This document shows, piece after piece, positions 32,277 through 40,689 of a stretch of DNA of 64,000 nt (positions are counted from its first letter, which is position 1; every line of letters starts with the position of its first letter). The position numbers were made by a program, and so were the translations under genes. The stretch covers positions 62,001 through 126,000 of the forward strand of contig JAEMQS010000002.1 in NCBI GenBank assembly GCA_016463765.1. Direction: 5' to 3'. The notes below the pieces were generated by a model. That model was not told the origin of the DNA, did no database searches, and worked only from the letters and a program-made list of their open reading frames with translations. Source of the stretch: Solirubrobacteraceae bacterium. Lineage in GTDB: Bacteria; Actinomycetota; Thermoleophilia; Solirubrobacterales; Solirubrobacteraceae.

Positions 32277-34402
32277 GCCGCAGCGTTTCGGTCATCGTCC
32301 CCGTGCGCGACGGCGCGCGGTACCTGCGTGAACTGCTGGACGCGGTCGCCGCCGAGCCGGCTGACGAGATCCTCGTCGTGGACTCAGGCTCGCGCGACGG
32401 GTCGGTTGACATCGCCCGTGCTGCCGGCGCCCGCGTGCTGGAGATCGACCCGGCGGACTTCGGTCACGGCCGGACCCGCAACCTCGCCGCATCGGAGGCC
32501 TCGGGCGACGTCCTGGCGTTCCTCACCCAGGACGCGACGCCCGCCCCCGGCTGGCTCTCGGCCCATCTGGAGGCCCTGGACCTCGACCCGCGTGTGGGCG
32601 TGAGCTTTGGACCGCACCTGCCTCGGCCCGACACGTCGCCGATGATCGCGCGCGAGCTCACGGAGTTCTTCGGCTCGTTCTCCCCCGACGGAGCCCCGGT
32701 GCTGCAGGGACCGGGCGACGAGCCCTTCCTCTCCAACGTCAACGCCTGTTACCGGCGGACGTGCTGGGAGGAGATCCGCTTCCGCGACGTCGCGTACAGC
32801 GAGGACCAGGCCTTCGGCCGCGACGCCCTGGAGGCCGGCTGGCTGAAGGTCTACCACCCGGGCGCTGGCGTGCTGCACGCCCACGACTACGGACCGGTGG
32901 AGTTCGCGCGCCGCTACTTCGACGAGTACCGCGGGCTGCGCGAGACGACCGGCCATGTCGAGCCGGTGGCGCCTCGCGAGTCGCTCAGCTACGTCAAGGT
33001 CCAGGTCGCGGGCGACCGCGCGTGGATGGCGTCCCAGGGGTTGTCCCGCGCAGATGCCGCGCGCTGGACAGTCCGCTCGGTCGTCCACCATGGCGGCCGG
33101 CGCGTCTTCAGCGCGCTCGGCTCACGTGCGGACCGGCTGCCGCTCGCGGTGCGCGGCGCGATCTCGCTCGAAGGACGGACCGACGGCGGTGGCGGCGACC
33201 ACGACGGCGTGGCCGTCGAGACTCCGCCCGAGCCGTCGGGGCGCGTCATCCCGCCGAAGCACGACGCGCATCCGCTCGACGCGACGCTCCGCGTGCTGCG
33301 CGACGGACCGGCGCCCCTGCTGCCTGTCACCGCGGAGGCGGCCGAGCGCGAGCGCCTCCGCATCGCCGTCGTCATCCCCCATTTCCGAGAGGGCAGCGGC
33401 GGACACCGCACGATCTGCACCCTGGTGCGGGGGCTGGAAGCGCGTGGCCACGTGGTGTCGCTGTGGCTGCACGACCCGGCGGGCATCCACGCCGGCGACG
33501 CCGACTCGGTCGTGCGCTCGCATGTCGACTCGTGGTTCGGCCCCGTCGCCGCACCGGTTTACAAGGGCTTCTCCCAGTGGCATGGCGCCGACGTCGTCGT
33601 TGCGACGGGCTGGCAGACCGTGCACCCCGCGCTGCTGCTCGACCAGGTCCGTGCGCGCGCGTACCTGGTGCAGGATCACGAGCCGGAGTTCTACGCGACC
33701 TCCGCCGACCGGATGTTCGCCGAGGACACGTATCACCGCGGGCTGTACGTGATCGCGGCGTCGCCGTGGCTGCGCGACCTGGTGCGCGACCAGTACGGCG
33801 CTGATGGCACCGCCTTCGAGCTGGGCGTCGACCACACGATCTACGGCGCGGACGAAGCGATCCCGCGCCGCGACGACACCGTCGTGTTCTACGGCCGCGG
33901 GGCCACCCCGCGCCGGGCGACCGAGCTGGGCTGGCTCGCGCTAGCCGAACTGCGCCAGCGCCGCCCAGACGTACGGATCGTGGCCTACGGCGACAGCGCC
34001 CCGAACTGGGAGCAGCCGTTCCCGTACGAGTTTCTCGGCGTCGTCACGCCCGTGGAGCTGGCGGCGCTGTACCGCCGCGCGACCGCAGGACTGGTGCTCT
34101 CGCTGACGAACTACTCGCTCATCCCGCAGGAAATGATGGCCTGCGGCCTGCCGCTGGTCGACTTGCGCGGCGGATGCTCCGAGGCGATGTTCGGCGAAGA
34201 CGGCCCGGTGGAATTGGCGAACGCGGACCCGGTCGCCCTCGCTGACGCGCTGGAGCGGCTCCTCGACGATCCTGCGGAGTGGTCACGCCGCTCGACGGCC
34301 GGCCTGTCGTGGGCCGCCGAGCGGACGTGGGATGCGGCGGTGGACGCCGTCGAGCACGGACTGCGCGAGAGTCTGCGCGTCCGGGTCCGAGACGCCGTCT
34401 AA
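32273..34402 (+). CDS. bifunctional GT2 - WsaF-like GT4 glycosyltransferase (rhamnosyltransferase-like)
   Basis: A 709-residue fusion. Residues 1-270 are a GT2 domain of the rhamnosyltransferase type: Val-Ile-Val-Pro-Val-Arg-Asp-Gly, Val-Asp-Ser-Gly-Ser-Arg-Asp-Gly-Ser and Phe-Gly-His-Gly-Arg-Thr-Arg-Asn-Leu, with Thr-Gln-Asp-Ala replacing the DxD. From about 360, Ile-Ala-Val-Val-Ile-Pro-His-Phe-Arg-Glu-Gly-Ser-Gly-Gly-His begins a GT-B domain resembling WsaF rhamnosyltransferases, with Tyr-Leu-Val-Gln-Asp-His-Glu-Pro-Glu-Phe-Tyr and Ala-Ser-Pro-Trp-Leu. Two linkages may be made by one chain. The end interlocks with the convergent gene at CTAA 34399-34402. Confidence 0.82.
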   Translation: MSRSVSVIVPVRDGARYLRELLDAVAAEPADEILVVDSGSRDGSVDIARAAGARVLEIDPADFGHGRTRNLAASEASGDVLAFLTQDATPAPGWLSAHLEALDLDPRVGVSFGPHLPRPDTSPMIARELTEFFGSFSPDGAPVLQGPGDEPFLSNVNACYRRTCWEEIRFRDVAYSEDQAFGRDALEAGWLKVYHPGAGVLHAHDYGPVEFARRYFDEYRGLRETTGHVEPVAPRESLSYVKVQVAGDRAWMASQGLSRADAARWTVRSVVHHGGRRVFSALGSRADRLPLAVRGAISLEGRTDGGGGDHDGVAVETPPEPSGRVIPPKHDAHPLDATLRVLRDGPAPLLPVTAEAAERERLRIAVVIPHFREGSGGHRTICTLVRGLEARGHVVSLWLHDPAGIHAGDADSVVRSHVDSWFGPVAAPVYKGFSQWHGADVVVATGWQTVHPALLLDQVRARAYLVQDHEPEFYATSADRMFAEDTYHRGLYVIAASPWLRDLVRDQYGADGTAFELGVDHTIYGADEAIPRRDDTVVFYGRGATPRRATELGWLALAELRQRRPDVRIVAYGDSAPNWEQPFPYEFLGVVTPVELAALYRRATAGLVLSLTNYSLIPQEMMACGLPLVDLRGGCSEAMFGEDGPVELANADPVALADALERLLDDPAEWSRRSTAGLSWAAERTWDAAVDAVEHGLRESLRVRVRDAV

Positions 34403-36102
34403 CGAACCCGCTTTGTCTGCGCCTTGCTGACCACCCCGACGAACGGGTAGCCGGCTTCGCTGGGCACGCGCACGCGGAACTTCAGCTTGCTCCCCGGACG
34501 CACGACGCGGAGGCGGTACCGCCCCTTGAAGCGGCCCTTCTTGTCGGTGCGGCGCAGCGCGAAGGTCTGCCACGACGGACCGGCCTTGCCCTGAATGGTG
34601 ATGATCTTGCCGCCCCTTGGGATGTTGCCTCCGGCCACGCGGCCGGAGTACCGGACGAGACCCCAGTTGGAGATCCGGACCTTCAGCGAAACCTTCGCCT
34701 TGACGCGGAGTGTCAGCGACTTGGCGACTCCGGGGCCGCAGAGCCGGATCGTCCCGTTACCTTGCCCCGCACGGAATCGCTCGGTGAAGGTGCCGCTCGC
34801 CGATGTGCGGACCGAGCCCAATGCCGTGACCTTCGAGCCACGGACGTGGAATACGTCGATGTCCGTGTTCGCGGGGGCGCGGCCCTTGACGCTGAACCGC
34901 TGACCGTGGCTGACGGTCAGGCGGGATGCGTCGTTCTTGGCGAAGCGCGCTGACAGACCAGTACCGGCGCACGCCGCTGCGCCCGTACCGCCGCCGGCGC
35001 CGCCCGCGCCAGCCATACCCCCGGGGCCGGCCCCGCTCGAAGCGCCGGCACTCGGGCCGGGAGCATTGCGGACCAGGAACTCCGGGTTCGACCAGACCGT
35101 AGACCGATTGCCAGCTGCGTCCTCGACCAGCACACGGACCGAGTGCACCCCGTCCGCGAGAGTCCTCGTGTCGAGGGCAAAGTCGTGCTGAACGGCCTTT
35201 GGACAGGGTTCCCTGTAGAGGAACTCGTAAGGCGTGTTCGGGTCAACTCCAGCGTCGGCACAGCGACCGTCGTTGGAGTTCACGACGACCGCCCGTACGA
35301 CTCGACCCCCGATCTCTAGGATCGCTCGATATACGCCTGAGCCGGCGTCGGTCGCTGTGAACGCCAGAACCTCGGTCCCCGCGTGCGACTGCGTCGATGT
35401 CACGCGTCCGCTGGGATTGGAAGGGATGGGCGATTCCGAGTCCCGGAGCGTGAACTCGGCTGCGTGCACCCGCCCAAAGGCCATGAGCTCTGAATTGGGC
35501 ATGCACCATTGGCCCTGCGTCCCTCCGCATGCAGCGTTCATGTGCCACCGGTCGACTGGGCTCATCTGCCGGAGATCCTCCGCCAAGAGGTTCCCTGCAG
35601 ACAGTCCGGGGCTCGGGATCCCGAGCCCACTGCATCCGTACGCCGCAGCGCAATTGTCCACGATGTACGAGGACGTGGCTGAGTTGACAGGGCGGGCGGA
35701 GAACACGAAAGGTGTGACCCCGGGCTCCCCCATCGACCGCACTTGAGCGCTACGCCAGACCCGATAGGCAGCGATGGACGCCCCAGGGGGAGCCGCCCAA
35801 CTCCAAGTTACGAGCCCGACGTTGGCTGGCTGCGCGTGCTGCGGGTTCAGTTCAACGATCAGTGGGCCGCCGCTGGGACAGTGGTTCGACGGCTGGGAGT
35901 ACACCGCCTCTCCCCTCGACGCCGACCACCCGTCTGTCGGCGCCGGCATCCCTGATGGCGTCATACACGAGTACACCCTGTACTCGCCCGCGAGCGCGCT
36001 GGCGGACGCAACAAGAACAAGCACGGCAGTAACGCCGATCGCATACAGCGTCCGCGCGGTCATGGAACGTGACAACGTGAGTCCTCTCTTGGGGATATCC
36101 AT
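34399..36102 (-). CDS. secreted protein with C-terminal beta-rich domains, function unknown
   Basis: A 567-residue exported protein. Basic residues 5-17, a hydrophobic core 19-36 and Ala-Leu-Ala before Gly39 predict a signal peptide cut after residue 38. The mature N-terminal domain (40-230) is rich in Ser, Pro, Trp and paired cysteines; a middle part resembles an Ig-like domain (Val-Arg-Val-Leu-Val-Glu-Asp-Ala-Ala-Gly-Asn-Arg). A Gly/Ala/Ser linker near 350-385 leads to two Ig-like or surface-anchoring repeats with a basic tail. ATG at 36102 has AGAGGGG just upstream, one of the few Shine-Dalgarno starts here. Codons are less GC-rich than in neighbours. It could be a wall-associated lectin-like protein; that is a guess. 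Confidence 0.65.
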   Translation of the reverse strand: MDIPKRGLTLSRSMTARTLYAIGVTAVLVLVASASALAGEYRVYSCMTPSGMPAPTDGWSASRGEAVYSQPSNHCPSGGPLIVELNPQHAQPANVGLVTWSWAAPPGASIAAYRVWRSAQVRSMGEPGVTPFVFSARPVNSATSSYIVDNCAAAYGCSGLGIPSPGLSAGNLLAEDLRQMSPVDRWHMNAACGGTQGQWCMPNSELMAFGRVHAAEFTLRDSESPIPSNPSGRVTSTQSHAGTEVLAFTATDAGSGVYRAILEIGGRVVRAVVVNSNDGRCADAGVDPNTPYEFLYREPCPKAVQHDFALDTRTLADGVHSVRVLVEDAAGNRSTVWSNPEFLVRNAPGPSAGASSGAGPGGMAGAGGAGGGTGAAACAGTGLSARFAKNDASRLTVSHGQRFSVKGRAPANTDIDVFHVRGSKVTALGSVRTSASGTFTERFRAGQGNGTIRLCGPGVAKSLTLRVKAKVSLKVRISNWGLVRYSGRVAGGNIPRGGKIITIQGKAGPSWQTFALRRTDKKGRFKGRYRLRVVRPGSKLKFRVRVPSEAGYPFVGVVSKAQTKRVR

Positions 36103-36110
36103 CTATCCCC
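36091..36110. repeat. inverted repeat across the start codon of the secreted-protein gene
   Basis: GGGGATA, 6-nt spacer, TATCCCC: a perfect 7-bp repeat whose spacer contains the reverse-strand ATG and whose right arm covers the Shine-Dalgarno. As RNA it would hide the ribosome-binding site; as DNA it could be an operator. Confidence 0.5.
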
Positions 36111-36153
36111 TCTAGGCACCAGCGGCTGGAAACTCGCCCCCCTGACGGCCGCC

Positions 36154-36173
36154 CGCTCATGCCAACCTGAGCG
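36154..36173 (-). terminator. hairpin downstream of the DUF2142-like gene
   Basis: Perfect 6-bp stem with 8-nt loop (CGCTCA / TGAGCG), 24 nt after the reverse-strand stop at 36198. No T-tract. Confidence 0.35.
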
Positions 36174-36197
36174 CGCAGAAGATACCGGCTTGCCGCG

Positions 36198-38297
36198 CTA
36201 GGTGAAGACTCCGGTGAGGTACGTCAGTCGTCCGGCGTATGCGAGGCCAGCCATCCCGACGACCACGGCTGCCGCGGCGGGGCGCTGCCAACGCGACGGG
36301 AGACCAACGAGCGCGCCTGCTGCGAGGGCAGCCAACGGAGCGGCTGCGGTGAAGAGGTAGCGACCCTGTTCTCCCGGGACAGACCGAGGAGTCGGCGAGT
36401 AGTACGCGAAGGAGATCGCCACGATGACGGTGATCGGGACAGCAAGCAGGAACCCAACTTCCCAGTTCCAGGCACTGAACTGAGCGCGCGCCCTCCACAG
36501 CGCAACCACGCCGGTTGCCAACAAGAAGGCGAGACTGATGAGGATCGCGGTGAACACGGTCTTGGGAAAGAGAAACGAGTACCAGCCGAACGCGCCCCAG
36601 CCCCGGACGATGTAGATGTCGTAGAACGGCCACGACATCAGGTAGTGCTCCTGCATGAAGGGCAGTCTCGGAAGTAGGACCTGCCAGGTGTAGGAGAGCT
36701 TGCCTCCGAGCGACCCGAACATGCTGACTCCGACGGCGCCCTCGCCGTCTGCGGGGCCGGGGGCACCGTCTGCAACGACCGTGCTCAACAGCGCGCGCAG
36801 AGCCACACTCACGAGCACGAAAGCGGCGCCGACGGTCGCAACCGCCTTCGCAGCGGGTACGAACTGGCGGTGCCGCCACACGTAGCCAGCGACGACGAGT
36901 AGGGCCGGAGGAAAGAGCGCTAGGCCGGTGGCCTTCAGCACTGGTGTCACTGCGAGTGCCACGCCGAAAGCGACCAAGACCAACCGGGTTGGTCGACGCA
37001 GCACACGGACACCGAGATAGGCGACAAGGGCCGCTCCCGCGTTGACTCCCATGTCGTTGTTCACCGCTCCTGCGATAAACGAGAACATCGGATGAAGGGC
37101 GACCAGCAAGCCTGCCAGGAGTGCCAGCTCCGGCCGGCCAGGAAGCAGTTCACGAACGATCCCGAAGGCGCACAGAGCGACGACGATTGCCAACAGTGCC
37201 GACAACAGCCGTGCGAACGTCAGCTGAGCGAAGACATCATCGCCTCCCGCGAAATACCCGGGTAACAGCAGCGAGTAGTAGGCAGGAAGGTGCAGCCGTG
37301 TTGCCTCCGCGTAGCCGCCGCCGTTGTCGAGTGGAGCCTGCCCAGCGATCTCGTCATAGCGCTGGCGAGCCGAGTCGCTCCAGGGAGGTCGCTGATCTGA
37401 GCCGCCGATACGCGTTGGATGGCGAATTGCCTCCAGTGCGTAGGCGTGGCCTGTCGAGTACGCCCCCTGGGCAGTCGGCGTTGAATCTGGGCGTGTCTGT
37501 CGCTCCGCGACCGACTGAAGGTAGGCGAAATGCTCGGACTCGTCAGGGCTGTCAAATGGCAGCGTCGTGACAGCCCACGACGCAGCGCTGATGAATGCCA
37601 CGGCCGACAGCAGTGCGACCGCTCGACGCCCGTCGAGCCCCGCCGCCACACCGACGGCACTCGCAACGAGCGCCGCAGGCAGGAGCACGAGCATTACGAA
37701 CCACAGCACTGCCGGGGTGACGAACCCGGGCCGGAACAAGGCAGCTCGTTCCATCACCTCGGGCCACTGGGCCGCGAGACTCTTGCGCGCTCCCTCTTTC
37801 GGAAGGAACAGCATCGACAGCCTCGCCTCGAGCCGTTCTCCATCCAGCCGAAGCGCCCGGTCATTGCTCTGGAGCTGATCAGCACCCGCTATCGCAACGT
37901 CGCCGCCGCGAGCTCTCACGCAGACTGTTGCCGTAGTCGCTTCCGCGAGGGGCTCGAACCAGGCCATGACGGCTAGGAAGGCCGAGACGTCGACCGTACT
38001 GGACCGGGTGGTCTGCGCGGGGCCCTCGAGCGTCACAAGGGCGGAAGCCGGCCCTGCCGTCGGAGCCATGGTCAGGCGTATGCCCGCAGTTCCCGCCGGG
38101 ACCTCAACGTCGTACGCGCAGAGCCGCTCGCCCTGCGGAATTGTCGCAATAAGGCTTAGTGGACGCACCCCGTTGCCCCCGGTGACGTACTCCCGGGGCT
38201 TGACTACGTACGCGATCAGCAGCGCCAGCACAACGACGGCGGCCACGAGTGCTGTGAGAACCGTCGGGTTGGCCACGCCTTGCCGGAGCCGCCTCAC
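36198..38297 (-). CDS. polytopic membrane protein, DUF2142-like
   Basis: A 699-residue protein. One N-terminal membrane segment is followed by a periplasmic beta-rich domain (about 45-200), then a second membrane segment near 210 and Asp-Ser-Pro-Asp-Glu-Ser-Glu-His-Phe-Ala-Tyr, the Pro-Asp-Glu-X2-His motif of DUF2142 and related GT-C-type proteins, then about nine hydrophobic segments. These proteins occur in surface-glycan loci and are suspected glycosyltransferases using lipid-linked donors. GTG at 38297 overlaps the upstream stop as GTGA. GC content and codon use are lower than in the rest of the window. Confidence 0.7.
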   Translation of the reverse strand: MRRLRQGVANPTVLTALVAAVVVLALLIAYVVKPREYVTGGNGVRPLSLIATIPQGERLCAYDVEVPAGTAGIRLTMAPTAGPASALVTLEGPAQTTRSSTVDVSAFLAVMAWFEPLAEATTATVCVRARGGDVAIAGADQLQSNDRALRLDGERLEARLSMLFLPKEGARKSLAAQWPEVMERAALFRPGFVTPAVLWFVMLVLLPAALVASAVGVAAGLDGRRAVALLSAVAFISAASWAVTTLPFDSPDESEHFAYLQSVAERQTRPDSTPTAQGAYSTGHAYALEAIRHPTRIGGSDQRPPWSDSARQRYDEIAGQAPLDNGGGYAEATRLHLPAYYSLLLPGYFAGGDDVFAQLTFARLLSALLAIVVALCAFGIVRELLPGRPELALLAGLLVALHPMFSFIAGAVNNDMGVNAGAALVAYLGVRVLRRPTRLVLVAFGVALAVTPVLKATGLALFPPALLVVAGYVWRHRQFVPAAKAVATVGAAFVLVSVALRALLSTVVADGAPGPADGEGAVGVSMFGSLGGKLSYTWQVLLPRLPFMQEHYLMSWPFYDIYIVRGWGAFGWYSFLFPKTVFTAILISLAFLLATGVVALWRARAQFSAWNWEVGFLLAVPITVIVAISFAYYSPTPRSVPGEQGRYLFTAAAPLAALAAGALVGLPSRWQRPAAAAVVVGMAGLAYAGRLTYLTGVFT

Positions 38298-40654
38298 GCA
38301 ACCACCTCCACCCAATCCAACGGCCGAGCGCACAGCTCACGCCAGTCAGCCACCGCCACCGAGCGGACTCGCGTCGGCGACTCCGGAGTCAGGTACACGA
38401 GTCCCAGAGGCCGGAACAAGCCCCCACCGCCCGGCGCAACCCCGGCACCACGCCGTTCAACCGTCACCGTGTGCGACCCCGCCGCCAACTCCACGTTCCC
38501 CACCTGTTCCGCGACCCGCCGCGCCGCCAGCCGGTTCCGGAGCACACCGACAGTCCGCCCATCGATCTCCACCGCAGTAGCCCGCCCGATGCTGCCCTCC
38601 AACCACACGCCGTAGCGCCCGGCGACCGGGACCTCGAGAGAAGCGCTCGCCGAGCCGCCACCCGCGGGCAGTGTGAGCACCGGATCGTCACGGTCACGCC
38701 GCCAGCCGGCAGGCCTGTCATCACGCGGCGGATTGACGCTCAGCGTCCGCGGTGCCTCGGCGACCACGATCGAACCGCCCGACTGCCGAGCGTTCCGTCC
38801 GACCTCACGAGCCTGGTCGCACGACATCACCGACGACGGGTTTCGCGGTCCGTCGCCCAACGGAATCCGACCCAGGACAGACGCCGGCTCGCCGGTGCGC
38901 TTCCACACGTCGTAGTGCTCGGTGCCACCCGTGCGCTCGTAAATCGACGAAGGCCGCGACCCGATCGGGCCGCGCCGAGTGATGAGGACCGGGTAGTCCG
39001 CGAGGTTGGTCGGCGTCATGCCGTCGAGGTCTGCGGCCGCCGCGCGCCGCGTCCGGTCGGTGTCGCCCGGAGACGAGACCACCAGCGGCCCCCTTTCGGG
39101 TCGCGCCTCGCGCAGGAAGTACGGGCCGAACTCCTCGAACTCCGAGACAAGCACTGGGCCCTCGCCCGCCAGTTCGTCGCCGAGCTCCGCGAGCTCAGCG
39201 AGACGATCCTGCGGCGCGATCGACGAGCTGCGGTAGATGAGGACATTCGAAGCCAGAACCCCGAGCAGCACAGCAGCCGCTCCGGTCAGCGCCACCGCGC
39301 GGTGGCGGTCGAGGTGCCCGGTGATGCCGAGCATCGCGATCGTCAGGATCGCCGGCGAGACGATCACAAGCGCCTTCGCGTCCGCCCACAGCGAACCACG
39401 CGCGAGGACGAAGATCGCCCCGAGCACCATCGTCGCGCCGTACAGCAGCGGAACCCATGCGCGGCCGGCGATGCACCACGCCACCCCGAACCCCGCCGCG
39501 ATCAGGACCGCGACCTCGCCGATCCGCGTCGCGATCAGCAGCGCGCCCGTCGGAGGCGTCCGGAAGTCGCCCGTCAGCCAGACCCCGAGCGACTGGTCCA
39601 GTGCCAGCGCGCGCAGCAGGTTCCCCGCTTCGCCCGCGGTCGCGACCGACGTCGCCACGTTCGTCGCGGTGCTCAGCAGCACCAGCGACTGGGACGCCAG
39701 CACCGCCCCGACCAGCACCACCACGGCCGTCGGGCCCGCCAGCTCGCGCGCCGACCGGCCCGCGAGCGCGGCCAGCACCAGGAAGCCGATCATCAACGGG
39801 CCCGCCCACAGCACCGCGGACGGGCCCAGCGCGCCCACGGCGGCAGCAGCGGCCACCGTGACCGGGATCGCCGCACGCCATCCGGCGCCGGACGCAGCAG
39901 CGGCCGGAATCGTCGCCGCCAGCGTCGCCAGCATCGCGCTGACCACGATCTCCTTGATGCTGCCCTGCATGGCGAACGCCACCAGCAGCGCGGGCTGAGC
40001 AGCGACCAGTGCCACGAGCGCCGCCTTGCGCGCCGAGCCCAACACCGGCTGCGCGAGCCCCGCAATCGCGAGGGTCAGCAGCACGAGCATCACGCTGAGG
40101 AACGGCTGGAACACCCAGGCCAGATCGGTGAGGACGAGCCGGGCGAGTGCACCGAACGCCGTCGCGCCGCCCGCCGGATAGGCGTTGTCGTCGTAGTAGC
40201 TCTGGAACGCGAAGGTGTACGCCGACGGCGGCAGGCCCGACGCGTCACGGGCGCGCTCCGGCATCTCCTGCGCACCGGCCAGGTGCAGCGCCGTGTCGCC
40301 GAGCACGGTGTAGCCGGCGAAGCTGGGCGACCCGGTCGCGAGCACCGGCATGCTCGCCACGAGGAAGACGACCAGCGCGGCCGCGGCCGCCCACTTCGCC
40401 TCCCGTAGCGCGGCCACGCGTGCGCGCCCGACGACCAGGCCGGCCACGCTTGCCGCCACGACCACCCACACTGTCGACGGCGCGATGGACGCCGAGATCG
40501 TGGTCACCTGCGTCACGCACACCAACGCCGCGCCGCCGACCGGCAACACCAGCACCGGCGCGAGCACCCGGCCGCTGAGCCAGTCGACGAGCAGCCCGAG
40601 CCCGAGGCACGCCACGAGGGCCACCAGCGGGAAGACGATCCAGGAGAGGAACAC
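38294..40654 (-). CDS. polytopic membrane protein with C-terminal beta-sandwich domain
   Basis: A 786-residue protein with about thirteen hydrophobic segments in the first 470 residues and a soluble C-terminal part of about 310 residues. The loop Gly-Asp-Thr-Ala-Leu-His near residue 120 sits where GT-C enzymes keep their acidic residue, and Tyr-Tyr-Asp-Asp-Asn-Ala-Tyr-Pro near 152 is a second candidate. The last 150 residues read like a carbohydrate-binding beta-sandwich (Val-Ala-Gly-Arg-Tyr-Gly-Val-Trp-Leu-Glu-Gly-Ser). Family not recognised; a sugar transferase or polymerase acting outside the membrane is plausible. It is co-translated with the DUF2142-like gene. Confidence 0.65.
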   Translation of the reverse strand: MFLSWIVFPLVALVACLGLGLLVDWLSGRVLAPVLVLPVGGAALVCVTQVTTISASIAPSTVWVVVAASVAGLVVGRARVAALREAKWAAAAALVVFLVASMPVLATGSPSFAGYTVLGDTALHLAGAQEMPERARDASGLPPSAYTFAFQSYYDDNAYPAGGATAFGALARLVLTDLAWVFQPFLSVMLVLLTLAIAGLAQPVLGSARKAALVALVAAQPALLVAFAMQGSIKEIVVSAMLATLAATIPAAAASGAGWRAAIPVTVAAAAAVGALGPSAVLWAGPLMIGFLVLAALAGRSARELAGPTAVVVLVGAVLASQSLVLLSTATNVATSVATAGEAGNLLRALALDQSLGVWLTGDFRTPPTGALLIATRIGEVAVLIAAGFGVAWCIAGRAWVPLLYGATMVLGAIFVLARGSLWADAKALVIVSPAILTIAMLGITGHLDRHRAVALTGAAAVLLGVLASNVLIYRSSSIAPQDRLAELAELGDELAGEGPVLVSEFEEFGPYFLREARPERGPLVVSSPGDTDRTRRAAAADLDGMTPTNLADYPVLITRRGPIGSRPSSIYERTGGTEHYDVWKRTGEPASVLGRIPLGDGPRNPSSVMSCDQAREVGRNARQSGGSIVVAEAPRTLSVNPPRDDRPAGWRRDRDDPVLTLPAGGGSASASLEVPVAGRYGVWLEGSIGRATAVEIDGRTVGVLRNRLAARRVAEQVGNVELAAGSHTVTVERRGAGVAPGGGGLFRPLGLVYLTPESPTRVRSVAVADWRELCARPLDWVEVVA

Positions 40655-40667
40655 GACGGGCTAGCCG

Positions 40668-40684
40668 CTGGCCGCGCGGGCCAG
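40668..40684 (-). terminator. hairpin between two same-strand genes
   Basis: Perfect 6-bp stem (CTGGCC, 5-nt loop, GGCCAG) starting 5 nt after the reverse-strand stop at 40690, in a 35-bp gap. No T-tract; may attenuate rather than stop transcription. Confidence 0.4.
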
Positions 40685-40689
40685 GGGGT

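Noticed and set aside
38471-40408. 645-codon forward frame opposite the membrane-protein gene
   Set aside because: Arg/Gln/His-rich composition typical of an antisense shadow in GC-rich DNA; the reverse frame encodes a coherent membrane protein.
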